Assembly: GCF_019393635.1 (NCBI RefSeq) | Contig: NC_057862.1 | Coordinates: 480,938,669-481,002,668 of the forward strand | Length of the DNA stretch: 64,000 nt | From: Dromiciops gliroides | Lineage: Eukaryota > Chordata > Mammalia > Microbiotheria > Microbiotheriidae | Reading direction: 5' to 3' | Part shown: in pieces, positions 22,185-33,119 of the stretch | Layout of the letters: each line of letters begins with the position of its first letter | How positions within the stretch are numbered: the stretch's first letter is position 1 | The notes under the pieces: model-generated | The model's database searches: none | Seen by the model: only the letters and a program-made list of their open reading frames with translations | Told to the model about the DNA's origin: nothing | Made by a program: the position numbers and the translations under genes

Positions 22185-23937
22185 AAAAAATCCTAATTTT
22201 AAATTATATCTTTATTTTAATAAATATTTCCCAATTTATATATATACACACATCCATCCATCCATCCATCTTTAATTGTGTTTCAAATTTTCTCCCTCCT
22301 TTCAGTCCCTCTCTCACCTCTCCCACCCATCAAGAAGGCAAGCAACACACACAGAGATAAATAGATAGGTAGGTAGGTAGAGAGAGAGAGAGAGAAAGAT
22401 AGATAGATGTGTGTATTGTATGTATACATATATGTACATACATATGTATGTACACATACATATTTATATACACATATATAAACCCATATAGTCATATAAA
22501 ACACAATTGCATATTAGCAGTGTTGCCAAAAAACACACACAAAAAGAAAAATAAAATGAAAAACATATGCTTCATTCTGCACTCAGAGTTCATCAGTTTT
22601 TTGGAGCTGGATTGCATTTTTCATCATGGATCCTTTGGAATTCTCTTTGATCATTGTCTTTGAGTAGCTAAGTCTTTCACAGTTGATTATTGTTTCTATG
22701 TTGCTGTTAGTGTAGACAATGTTCTACTTGTTCTGCTAACTTCACTTTACATCAGTTCCCAGAATTTTGTTTCCTGAAAGCAAGATTTTAGCCATTTTTA
22801 ATACTAAAATAGTATTCCATCATAATCATATTCCACAACTTGATAAGCCATTCTCCAATTGATGGGTGTCCCTTCAATTTCAAATTCTTTGCCACCAAAA
22901 AAAAAAGGCTTCTATGAATATTTTTGTACAATTAGATTAAAAAAAATCTCTTTGGGATATATACATAATAGTGATATTGATGGGTCAAAAGTTTGCACAG
23001 TATTGTAGCCCTTTGGGAATAGTTTTGAATTGTTCTCTGTAGTATTTAGCACAGTTCACAACTCCACCAATGGTACATTAGAGTAATTTTTTTTTTCCAC
23101 TTCCTCTCCAGCGTTTGTCATTTTACATTTCTGTCACATTAGTCAATCTGATAGATGTAAGGTAGTACCTCAGAGTTGTTTTAAGTTGTATTGTTTTAAT
23201 TAATAGTGATTTAGAACATTTTTATATGATTGATAGCTTTGGTTTCTTTGGAAATTGCCTATTCATATTCTTTGACTATTTAACAATTGAGTAATGCCTA
23301 CTTATATTTTGTAAATTTGACTCAGTTATACATATATTTAATAAATAAGACCTTTCTCCAAAGAAATTCTTAAAATTCTACCTCCCCCCAGTTTCCTGCT
23401 TTCCTTCTAAGTTTGACTGCATTGGTTTTGTTTGTGCAAAACAATTTTTTATAGTTTAATGTAATTTAAATCATTTATTTTTCTTCCTATGATCCGCTCT
23501 CTCTTTTAAAAAAAATCATAAATGCTTTAATAGATTTGAGAGGTAATTTTTTTCCTATGTTCCTTAAATTGTCTTCTGGCATTACCTTTTATCTCTAAAT
23601 TTTTTACCCATTTTGACCTTATTTTGGTATACAGTTATGAGATGTTGGTCTGTGCCTGGTTTCTGCATGACTGGTTTCCAGTTTCCAAGCAATTGATCTG
23701 TGTTTATTAAACAGCACTAGATTACTAGTTATTAACTAATGTTATCATGTACCTAATATATTCTACTGATCCACCAGTATAATTTTTAGCCATTATCAGA
23801 TTGTTTTGATAATTAACACTTTTTAATATAGTTTGAAATTAGGTACTTCTAGGCCACCTTCCTTTGCTTTTTTTTTTCATGGAATCCCTTGGTATTCTTG
23901 ACTTTTTGTTCTTCCAGGTAAATTATGTTATTATTTT
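22185..23937 (-). mobile_element. L1 LINE 3' part, antisense
   Basis: Antisense L1. The plus strand shows the 3' UTR side first (CTTTATTTTAATAAATATTT), a CCAT/TAGG/GA microsatellite (22250-22480), then ORF2 C-terminal sequence in reverse: CCAATTGATGGGTGTCCC, GCCACCAAAAAAAAAAGGC, CAGTTCACAACTCCACCAA, ATTTTGACCTTATTTTGG and GGTTTCTGCATGACTGG. It ends abruptly against a sense L1 fragment. Confidence 0.85.
22354..22490. repeat. TAGG/GA/TATG compound microsatellite in L1
   Basis: TAGGTAGGTAGGTAG, a GA run, and TATG/CATA units within the 3' UTR of the antisense L1. Confidence 0.9.
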
Positions 23938-24762
23938 TTCTATGTCCAAAGGTCTGTAAAAACACATACCCTTTTGGAGGCAGCTAGGTGGTACAGTAGA
24001 TAAAGCCCTGGCCCTGGATTCAGGAAGACCTGAGTTCAAATCCGGGCCTCAGACACTTGACATTTACTAGCCTGTGTGACTCTGGGCAAGTCACTTAATC
24101 CTTGTTCCTCCCCCTCCCCCCCCCAACAAAACAAAACAAAAGAAAAAAAACCCACATACCCTTTGATCAAGCAATATCACTACTAGGTCCTTATCTCAAA
24201 GATCTTAAAAAAAAAAGGGAAAAGGAAAAGGATTCATATGTACAAGAATATTTATAGTGACTCTTTTAGTTGAGGCAAAGAATTGTAAATTGAGGAATTG
24301 AGGTAATACCCATCAACTGGGAAAAGGCTGGACAAATTGTAGTATTTTATTGTGATAGCATACTATTGTGCTATAAGAAATATTGAACAGGGTATTATCA
24401 TTAAACAACAACAACAACAACAAAAACAAAAACCTTGAAAGACTTATGTGAACTGAAGCAAAGTGAAATTAGCAGAACAAGAAAAACATTGTTTACAGTA
24501 ACAGCAATTTTGTAAGATGATCAACTGTGAATGACTTAGCTATTCTCAACAATACAATGATCCAAGACAATTCTGAAGGATTTAAGATGAAGAGTGCTAT
24601 CCTTCAGCAAAGAACTCATGAAATCTGAATGCATATCAAAGCAACAACAATATCAAAAACATCATCAGCTTTCTTTTTCCTTGAGGGGTAAAGGAGGGGG
24701 GAAGAAGGAGGGTGAAGTAGTAGCTGTGTTTTCTTTCACAGCATGACTAACAAGGTAACATC
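23938..24762 (+). mobile_element. L1 LINE 3' fragment with SINE insertion
   Basis: Sense L1: CCAAAGGTCTGTAAAAACAC then, after the SINE, CATACCCTTTGATCAAGC, CACTACTAGGTCCTTATC, CAAGAATATTTATAG, CCCATCAACTGGGAAAAGG and GTGAAATTAGCAGAACAAG. It ends near TTTCTTTCACAGCATGACTA. The ORF2 frame is broken many times. Confidence 0.88.
23976..24150 (+). repeat. tRNA-derived marsupial SINE (WSINE1/SINE1-like)
   Basis: Sense copy with CAGCTAGGTGGTACAGTAG and a C-rich then A-rich tail (CCCCCAACAAAACAAAACAA). Flanked by CACATACCCTTT at 23963-23974 and 24153-24164. Inserted in the sense L1. Confidence 0.93.
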
Positions 24763-24765
24763 CCG

Positions 24766-24845
24766 GCCTACCTTAAATCTAATTTACTTGCAAGGTATCA
24801 TATCAGTTTCCTGATGTCATCCTCTAGAATGAAGGAAAAACAACA
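24766..24845 (+). repeat. RTESINE-type fragment (RTE-tailed SINE)
   Basis: CCTTAAATCTAATTTACTTG, CAGTTTCCTGATGTCATCC and AGAATGAAGGAAAAACAACA match the last part of the element at 28136 and the tail of the RTE LINE at 16380-16426. 5' truncated. Confidence 0.7.
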
Positions 24846-24869
24846 ATCAGTGAGTACTTAGTAGCTGCC

Positions 24870-25440
24870 CCATCGGGGACCCAACTGGCTAATTCTAGTT
24901 GAGCAATGCTTGCTCCCTTCCTCTCTCCCTTCCCCCTTCTGTCCCTTCCTAATGACATGGGGCTTAATAAGAATATTAGGATAAATTAGGACAGTAATAT
25001 AACTCAGAAGAAGTTTCTCCTTTGAGAAGTAAAAAAAAAAGGTTACCAGATAACAGGACAGACATATCTAGTAATTAACTGACTATTAAGGTTTAGATAG
25101 GCCAACTAGATATCAGAACAGACACACCTAAGAAGGGGAGATAAAATTCTATAGCAAGAAAGTCAATCAGGCTGCTACTTGAGCTAGGAGACAGAAATAA
25201 CTCCAGAGGTCAGGACTATCATTCAAAAAAAAAAAATTGCCCTGACTTTCAGGAATCTTTCTCCACCCCACTCCCAAAAGGAACTTTCCATTTTCAGGTG
25301 GTCTCTCCTTTATAAAAGCTTTTGCTCTATACTTTACACAGAAAATGACTCCTATAATGTTTGCCCTATGCAAGCACCTTACAATCATGTGGTCCCAGAA
25401 ACTGTGGGGAGTTGGTTCTATCATTATGCCTTACGAAACA
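24870..25440 (+). mobile_element. LTR fragment, group 2
   Basis: Sequence from about 25185 to 25345 is an inverted match to 27300-27430: AACTCCAGAGGTCAGGACTA, GGAACTTTCCATTTTCAG and TTTATAAAAGCTTTTGC. The last is a good TATA-box candidate (25309), giving a plus-sense promoter. Upstream, two imperfect direct repeats of about 60 bases occur (AGATAACAGGACAGACATA and AGATATCAGAACAGACACA), as often seen in retroviral U3 regions. The termini were not found; limits are approximate. Confidence 0.55.
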
Positions 25441-25507
25441 GTAAATGGAACATTTTAATTTTCTAAGGCCTAATACTTTCAGCACTTTATTTTTATTTAT
25501 TTATTTA

Positions 25508-25654
25508 TTTATTTTTTTTAGTGAGGCAATTGGGGTTAAGTGATTTGCCCAAGGTCACATAGCTAATAAGTGTTAAGTGTCTGAGGCTGCATTTGAACTC
25601 AGGTACTCCTGATTCCAGGACCAGTGCTCTATCCACTGTGTCACCTAGCTGCCC
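25508..25654 (-). repeat. tRNA-derived marsupial SINE (WSINE1/SINE1-like)
   Basis: Antisense A-type copy with an ATTT-rich tail, GTGAGGCAATTGGGGTTAAG and CACCTAGCTGCCC. Perfect 16-base flanks TACTTTCAGCACTTTA. Confidence 0.95.
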
Positions 25655-25735
25655 TTACTTTCAGCACTTTAAAAGAAAAAGACTATTATCCATAAATTTA
25701 TATAGTCCCAGCAATGTTTAAATTTTGTTACCTCA

Positions 25736-25900
25736 GGGGTAGCTAGGTGGCGCAGTGAATAAAGCACCAACTGTGGGTTCAGGAGGACATGACTTCAAAT
25801 CTGGTCTCAGACACTCGACACTTACTAGCTGTGTGACCCTGGGCAAGTCACTTAACCCCCATTGCCCCACACAAACAAAAAGAAAAAAAACAAAACAAAA
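25736..25900 (+). repeat. tRNA-derived marsupial SINE (WSINE1/SINE1-like)
   Basis: Sense copy: GGGTAGCTAGGTGGCGCAG, GACACTCGACACTTAC, CCCCCATTGCCCCACAC and an A-rich tail. Flanks TTGTTACCTC on both sides. B-type. Confidence 0.93.
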
Positions 25901-27130
25901 ATTGTTACCTCCTCTTTTCTAAGGAACTGGGACCTCTGCCCTTAGTTTATAAACTTATCAGATAAGGAGATGAAGTATGGCCACTCCCGCCACCTTCCCC
26001 CCCCCGCGCCTTTTCTTCTGTTGCGGTGGCTTTTTTTTTTTTTATTTTGACAAGGCTTTTGTGGTCCACTGGTCTTATGGCTGATGACATGGCCCATTTT
26101 ACCAGAATTAAATAATTAAATCAAAGCCAAAAGCTGCTCTTAGGGCAGGCAGTATGGTTCGGTGGTGAAAGACTTTATAAAAAGTCTTTATTTTCTTGGC
26201 AGCTTTTAGCTCTTCACTAAATCACTGTACTTTATTGAGAAACCAATGTTAGGCCCTTTTACACATTACAGATAATTCCTGATTTTAAACTATTCCACTA
26301 CAAAAGACTTAAAAAGTGGCAGTATAACAGATTTCAACCATGCTAAATCCTTAGCCACTAGATGCTATCAGATTGCTCCCCTCCCCATAGCAGAAACTAC
26401 CAGGTGGAAAGAAAGGGGTTCATCCCTATAGCAGAAACTGCCACATGGAAAGAGAGGTGCTTAGGACATGTGATGTCCTCCATTTTGTAACCGTTTTTGA
26501 AATTAAGAAAAAAAATCCATCATGCTCACCCTTTTGGTGGTCTTACAGCAATTAACCTTGTAGGATTAGAAGGATTAATTTACAGATTAAGAGAGCCTTC
26601 ATCAACATTATTTAAAAAAAATTAAACAGCTACTACAAAGTTCATTTAAGGCTATGAATGCCTACTAGAGAATTTATATTCTAGTGCCAGATTCAAATTC
26701 TGAGTAGTTAGATCTCCCTTACTCTATAGCCCACACCAGGTGTGGTAGGGGCTGATCTGGTTTGAAGCCATTAGGGCTTTCACTAGTATAGAACAAGTCC
26801 AAATGCCTTTCCAGTTTGTAAGGTCAAATTTAACCCAATTGTTCAGAATTTGCCCAAAGGGGAATCCTTCAGAATATTCTTTCTCTGCCCAATGGGAAGG
26901 TGAAAACATGGTTCAAATGTTTGGCTGAGCTTTTCATGCCTGGAAATAGTGACCCCACCTCTATCTCTCTGTGAGTGTTAGCAAGGGATAGAGTTTAGAA
27001 TGAGAGAGAATAAATGAAAAGAAGTTCTTACCTCAGGGTTTAGTGGCCAGAGGAAAGAGTAATTTCCCATGCCCCATGCTGTGTGCCAGAAATATGTCCT
27101 GTGGGGGAAATAGGTGGTGGTAGTGGTGGT
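25901..27130. other. Unassigned, possibly LTR-derived DNA
   Basis: No gene. The part at 26090-26600 has a promoter- and LTR-like composition (TTTATTGAGAAACC, CATGTGATGTCCTCCATTTT, and an imperfect internal duplication of ATAGCAGAAACTNCCA with its GGTGGAAAGA / CATGGAAAGA continuation near 26390 and 26430). I cannot fix ends or a family. The remainder is plain. Confidence 0.4.
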
Positions 27131-27454
27131 TGTGGTATTCCTCTGTAGAGAAATTTATTCACCACCCACAGTACAATTAGAATTAAAATGGTCCTTTATT
27201 GGGTACTAGAGAAAGTGACCAATAGGGAAGTCAGACTTAGCCCCAAGGGGAAGAAATGGCCTAGAAACATCTTCCTCCCAGAAGAGAAGGAATGCAAAAG
27301 CTTTTATAGAGGATAGATGGGGTGACTACCTGAGAATGGAAAGTTCCTTTTTGGTATAGGTTGGGGGAAGATGCCTGAGAGTCAGAGGATTTTTTTTTTG
27401 GGGGGGGGGAAATGATAGTCCTGACCTCTGGAGTTATCTCTAGGTTGCCATAAC
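27131..27454 (-). mobile_element. LTR fragment, group 2
   Basis: On the minus strand it reads CCTCTATAAAAGC (TATA-like, about 27305-27320), then CAATAAAGGACC (about 27192) and ends ATACCACA at 27131. This is a normal LTR order, so minus is taken as sense. It matches the fragment at 24870-25440 in inverted orientation. The upstream (27454) end abuts a group 1 LTR. A G-run of nine bases occurs near 27402. Confidence 0.6.
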
Positions 27455-27905
27455 TGTAAAGCCTAAAATATTTTAACTGTGATGTTTAAAATCTAATGAG
27501 TGGTCACCTTAAATTAGACGTTTTTAGCACCAGTCTTTGGGCATTAAGCATTTATTAAAGTATATTAAGGGTTAGCAAAGAGAGAGAGGGGGAAAAAACA
27601 GCCTTCATCTAGCTAAGAGAGAGTGTGTCCCTGCCACCAACAGCTGGTTTCTGAATGAAAAGACCAGATTCTTAGCCACTTCCCCCAGAAGCCCCCTATG
27701 AAACAGGAAGCAGGAACTTCCTCACACACAACTCCAAGCTAATTGGCTGGTGGCACTGAATGTCAGGACCCACAGGTGGTAGACAACTTCCGGATGCCAA
27801 TCTGACCTTCAAAACCCCAGAAAGGTCACCTCATGCTTTCTCCTCAGCGTGGAGCTTCCCTGCAATGTCTTTCTCAGCATCGTGGTGATTGCTCCAATTC
27901 TCACA
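27455..27905 (-). mobile_element. LTR, group 1
   Basis: On the minus strand it opens TGTGAGAATTGG, has CAGCCAATTAGCTTGGAG (CCAAT-type motif), CTTTAATAAATGCTTAATG (AATAAA) and an end with GACCACTCATTAGATTTTA. All are shared with the copy at 34183. Plus-strand limits TGTAAAGCC and TTCTCACA are by alignment to relatives. I did not find a clean 4-base duplication, so the 27455 edge is less certain. No internal retroviral region. Confidence 0.7.
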
Positions 27906-28135
27906 ATTTGAATGGAGCTACATGACCATGCCTTAAACCCAAATCACTCATCTTCTCCCTGATTGCCCAACACTCCAAACCTTACTTAGTCATTTTTTTG
28001 GCTTTTAAAAGCTTAAAACTTAATGGCTTAATAGCAATTTCCTATTTTGGCCAGAAATCTTTAAGGTCTTCCCCTCCCAAGTTATTATTATTTTATTTTA
28101 ACAAGTAAAAGAGTTATTTTTTTTTGCCTCATTTC

Positions 28136-28417
28136 TTACCTAGACATACTCAATGAATGGGTGTTGCCTCAGAAAACTGTGAAAGACCTGAACTTATAAA
28201 GGCCAAGGTCTCCCATTGCAACCAGGTCCGTCTCCAGTCATCCTGATCTATATATTATTACTGAACTCAGATGGCTCTCAAGGAGAGAGTAAGTAAGGTC
28301 TGGTGACTTGCACAGCCCTGCCTCACTTAAGTTTAAATTCACTTGCAAGTCAGACATAACCTTCTTGATGTCCTCTTTGAGAATGAAGGATAAACAACAA
28401 AAACAACAACAAAAAGG
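28136..28417 (+). repeat. RTESINE-type SINE (shares tail with RTE LINE)
   Basis: GGGTGTTGCCTCAGAAAACT, AAAGACCTGAACTTATAAAG, AGGTCTCCCATTGCAACCAG, CAGTCATCCTGATCTATAT, CTCAGATGGCTCTCAAGGAG, GGTGACTTGCACAGCCCTG, then CTTCTTGATGTCCTCTTTGA, GAATGAAGGATAAACAACAA. This order is the well-known marsupial SINE mobilised by RTE. Nearly full length, moderate divergence. Confidence 0.85.
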
Positions 28418-28590
28418 GAAATATGTTTTGTATGACCACAAGTGTATAAACTATATTAAATTGCTTACCTTTTCCCTTCTTAATGAAGGGGGAAGAAAAG
28501 AAGGGAGAGAGAGGATTTAAAACTCAAAATTTTAAGAAATTAATATTAATGTTGTTTTTACATGTAATTGGAGAAAATAAAATGTTAAAT
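28418..28590 (+). mobile_element. L1 LINE 3' UTR end
   Basis: CAAGTGTATAAACTATATTA, AAATTGCTTACCTTTTCCC, AAACTCAAAATTTTAAGAAA and TTACATGTAATTGGAG.AAATAAA form the terminal 3' UTR of marsupial L1. Truncated to about 170 bases. Confidence 0.8.
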
Positions 28591-28733
28591 AATATTTTCC
28601 ACTTCAATAAGATATTTTTGGTAGTTGGATTAGTATGGCACTGAATAGCTAAATTAATTTAGGACTGTCACTTTTATTATATTGGCTCAGCCTACCCATG
28701 GGAAATTAATATTTTTTCCAATTAACTTTTGTC

Positions 28734-28735
<2 letters not shown>

Positions 28736-28772
<37 letters not shown>
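28736..28772. repeat. (TG)n microsatellite
   Basis: Pure run of about 18 units within the antisense L1. Confidence 0.98.
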
Positions 28773-28773
<1 letters not shown>

Positions 28774-31237
28774 CAAAGTGGTTTGTAATTGTGTTGATAT
28801 AGTACCTAGGTTTGTCTTGGCAGGTAGACTCCAAAGTATTTTGTGTCTTCCATCATTTTAAATGGAAATTTTCCTTTTATCTTTTGCTTCCTGGGTTTTG
28901 TGGTAATGTGTAGAGATGCTGATGATATATGTAGTTTCTTTTATATCCTCCAACTTTGCCAGAGTTATTAATGGAATCAACTAGTTTTTTAGTTGATTCT
29001 CTAGAATTCTGTAAGTATACCCTCATATCATCTTCAAAGAGTAACAGCCTTGTTTCCTCATTGCCTATTCTAATTCTTTCTTCTTTCAAGTTATTTTTCC
29101 TGTCTTATGGTTAGAGTTTGCCTTTCTAAAACATTGATGAATAATGGTGTGAGAATGAGCATCCTTTGTTTCACCCCTTATCTTATTGGAAGGACTTCCA
29201 AATTATCCTGAGTATAGATAATGCTTGTTCTTTGTTTTAGAGAGATACTGCTTATCACTTTAAGAAAGTTCCATTAATTCCTATGCTTTCTAGTGTTTTT
29301 AATAGGAATAGGCATTGCATTTTTTCAAAAGATATTTTCATGTACTGATATAATGATATCATCATGTTATGATGATATGTTATTTTTTTTATTGACATGG
29401 CACATTATGCTGATAGGTTTCCAAATATTGAACCAGTTCTGTATTTCTGGTAGAAATTCCACCTGGTCATAGTGTGGGATCTTTGTGATATATTGCTGTA
29501 ATCTCCTTGCTAGTATTTTATTAATACTTTTGCATCAATATTTACTAGGGAAATTGGCATGTACTTTTCTTTCATCATTTTTGGCCTTTCCGTTTTACAA
29601 AATAAAACCATATTTGTGTTATCGAGGGATTTTGTTTGGACTCCTTTATCTAATTTTTCAAATACAGTTTTTGTTTATAGTATTGTGATTAATTATTCTT
29701 CAAATATGTAGTAGAATTCACTTGTGAATCAATCTGGTCCTTGGATTATTTTCTTAGGGAGCTCATTTATGGCTTATTAAATTTTGTTTTCTAAAGTAGT
29801 ATTATTTAGGTATTCCATTCCCTCTTCTGTTTTTCTGGCAATTAATATTTGTTTTGTAAATTTTAATTTGTCTGTTTTACTGGCAGATAATTGGGCAGAA
29901 AAACTTCTAAGAACTGCTTTTATTTTATCATCATTTATGGTGAATTTTTCCTTTCCCTTTTTGAGACTGATAATTTAATTTCTTTTCTTTTTATAAAAAA
30001 ATTAATGAATCAATTAATAGCTTATCTATTTTGTTGAGGGGGGTTCATATAACCAGATTTTAGTTTTATTTAGTAATTCATTTTTAAAAAATTTTCCATT
30101 TTATTAATTTGTCCTTTAATTTTTATGGTTTCCATTTTGGTTTTTAATTGGGGATTCAAAATTTGTTCTTTTGCATTCTTTTTTAAATTTGAAAACTTAT
30201 TTAATTGATCTGCTTTTTCTCCATTTTATTGATATATGCTTTTTAGAGATATAGCATTTTTCCTAAATACTTCTTTGGTTGCAGTCCACAAATTTTGGTT
30301 ATGTTTTCTCATTATTGTCATTTTCTTGAATAATAATTTTTTTCTATGATTTGTTCTTTAATCCACTCATAATTTAGAATTTGATTATTTAGTTTCCCAT
30401 TATTTTTTAAAATCTGTGCTTCTACAATTTATTTTATTGAATGTAAATTGTATTGCATTATGGTATGGAGTAGATGAATTTACTATTTCTGATTTTCTTC
30501 ATTGGGTTGTAAGGTTTTTTTGAAAGTTCTATGCACAGTTGGTAAAAAGGTATACTTCTTTTTATTCCCATTGAGTTTTTTTTCCCTCAGAGCTCAATCA
30601 TATCTAACTGTTCTAAGATTCTATTAATCTCTTTAATTTCTTTCTCATTTATTTTTATGAATAGATTTATTTACCTCTGAGAAGTGAAAGCTGAGCTTTC
30701 CCATTAGTGTAGTTTTATTATTTTCTCCTATAATTTATTTAACTCTTCCTTTCATAATTGTTATTCTGTCATCTGGTTCATATAAATTTGTTATTAATTT
30801 CAATTAATGGTCTATGGTAACTTTTAACAAAATGTAGTTTCCCTTCTTTTCTCTTTGTCTGTGTTTTCTCTTGCTTCTTTGGAGATCATGATTGTTACCC
30901 CCTTCCTTTTTTCTTCAGTTAAATCAAAATAGATTCTTCTCTAGCCCCTTTAAATCTCTGGGTGTTTCTCTGCTTCAAATTTGTTTCTTGTACATAATAT
31001 ATTGTTGAATTCTGGTTTCTAAGCCATTCTGCTATTTCCATTTTGAGAGTGCATTCATCTCATTTATATTTATAATTAGTAATTATATATTTCTCTCCAT
31101 TTTATTTTCTTCCTTTTATCCTTCTACCTTTTTATTTTAGCTCTCTTTTTATCTTTTCCCATTATCTCCCTTTCTTTTACCCCCTTAACTTTGTGCTTCT
31201 TCGTTGGATAAGAGATTTATTTCACAAGTGTGCCTCT

Positions 31238-31560
31238 GGGTTATGTATGTATGTATGTATGTATGTATGTATGCATGCATGTATATGTAGATACGGACAT
31301 ATGTGTATTTATGCATATATAGAGACAGAGACATTAATAGACACATAAATGGCTTGTTCATATTTATGCATGTATGCATGTATTCATGTATATACAATTT
31401 ATAAAATGTACACACATGTGATACATGCACATGCAATTTGTAAAACACATGTGTGTGATATGATATGGCATACCACATATATCACGCACCTCATGTATAT
31501 ACATATATTTATTTCATAAATTGTATGTATACACACATGTATGAACAAGTCATATGTGTA
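31238..31560. repeat. TATG / ACAT tetranucleotide region
   Basis: TATGTATGTATGTATGTATG at 31241-31280, followed by degraded TACA/CATG units to about 31560. It makes Tyr/His-rich chance frames on both strands. Confidence 0.9.
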
Positions 31561-31627
31561 TCACTATTTTTTTCTATACATATATATAGCTCTCACTGTA
31601 TGTCTATCTATGTACACATCTACATAT

Positions 31628-31628
<1 letters not shown>

Positions 31629-31681
<53 letters not shown>
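31629..31681. repeat. (AG)n microsatellite
   Basis: About 26 uninterrupted AG units. Confidence 0.98.
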
Positions 31682-31684
<3 letters not shown>

Positions 31685-32106
31685 CCTTGGCCCTGGAACT
31701 CTGAGTCAGAAATGGGCATAGGCAATGAAGTTGCCAAACAGTTCTCTGTTCTGCATCCAGTGCTAGGAGAGTAATCCCCTGTATTCTCTTTCTGACCAAC
31801 TGCCCAATCCCCTTAACATCTCAAGTAAGAGTTCTTAAAACTCCTGTTGCTTGTCACCATGACTGTACCTCACTAGTGGTATTTTATCTATGTTTTTTAA
31901 AAGGCCAGACAATTCTTTTGTTTTATAGACCTTTCCCTCCAACCTCCTCAGTTGTCTTGGGCTGGAAGAATATCTCATCCTCACCTTTTGTTGGCTCTGC
32001 CACAAACACTATTAAAGGCATTATTTTAAATTGTTTGGACTTGTATGTTAGGTGATCTTGTCTCTAGGACTTCTACTCCAACATCTTGGCTCTACTACCA
32101 GAAATA

Positions 32107-32950
32107 TTCTGCAAATGTACTAGATAAATATCACCAACTGTCCCAGGCTTGTATGAGACTTTCCAGCTTCTTTTAATGACAGTTTGCAACTGGCTCAACT
32201 ATAGGAATTACGGGGGATTTGTAGCAATTTATTTAACAAATTCAATCCCTTAAACATTTGTTAAAGACCTGCTCTATTGAGGGAACTGGGGAAAAGGGTG
32301 AAAAAAATGACAGAGTCCTTCTGTTCTTCTGGAAGAGTCAAATTTATTAATTCAATATATACCAACAAATATTTCTTCGGCACATGAATATACTAACCAC
32401 TATACTAAATCTGGCATAAAAATAGAAAAATACAACAGCCCCTGCCCTCAAGAAACTTACATTAAAATAGGAAAATCAAATGAATATAAAGTTTTGGTCA
32501 CCAAGGAAAGAGTTTTAGTCTATTCAGTCACAAAAGTTATATATGAAGTCATAGGAAAAAAAGACACAACTTTTCCAAAGGAAATGTTAATATTAATTTG
32601 ATGATTTTCCCCAAGAAAGAGCAAGATAAAGAGTTAATTTTCACTTCTTCTTTTGTGTGTGTGAATAAGGGATTGTATGGTGCCTAAAAGACAAAGTAAT
32701 AATCTGGAAAATCCGTATTATCTCGGTAAATGTCTCTACAGCTGCAAAGCATGGGTTTAGGCCAAGATGATATAGTGAATTGAAGTTTCACTCCACAAAC
32801 CATCAATCAGTAGAGCTCAAACCCAAAACAGATTACCAAGGCTGAGTAGGTCAACTCCCTCCCCCTGCCCCCTGCTCCCCCCAGCTCAATGATCTGTCAT
32901 TCTCCCAAAGTGAATGCAGACAGCACATCAGGGTAGATGATCAAATTTTA
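32107..32950. other. Unassigned DNA with an L2 fragment
   Basis: Includes an antisense L2 3' piece at about 32345-32490 (AACAAATATTTCTTCGGCAC, CCCCTGCCCTCAAGAAACTT). The rest shows no gene or clear repeat. Confidence 0.5.
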
Positions 32951-32951
32951 T

Positions 32952-32986
<35 letters not shown>

Positions 32987-33059
32987 CATATACACATATA
33001 TTTGTGTATGTACATATATATATATATACACACATATATATACATATACATATACATAC

Positions 33060-33113
<54 letters not shown>
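32951..33113. repeat. (CA)n / (TA)n / TACA compound microsatellite
   Basis: CA run (32952-32974), mixed TATA/CATA, then about 20 TA units (33073-33112). Tyr/Ile-rich open frames on both strands come from this. Confidence 0.95.

Positions 33114-33119
<6 letters not shown>

Larger units (their letters stand above)
28591..32106 (-). mobile_element. L1 LINE, antisense, reaching the 5' end
   Basis: The plus strand carries reversed L1 sequence. From 28800 to 29800 it is ORF2 reverse-transcriptase region (GGCATTGCATTTTTTCAAAAG, CATTATGCTGATAGG, AATCTCCTTGCTAGTAT); further coding sequence runs to about 31200. The stretch 31680-32106 ends CTCCAACATCTTGGCTC, the reverse of a typical L1 start (GAGCCAAGATG). 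Only about 3.5 kb long, so parts of the roughly 6-7 kb element are missing, including its 3' end. Microsatellites sit inside it. Decayed frames only. Confidence 0.8.

Noticed and set aside
25050-27454. A complete provirus between the two group 2 LTR pieces
   Set aside because: The two face opposite ways and no gag-, pol- or env-like sequence lies between them.
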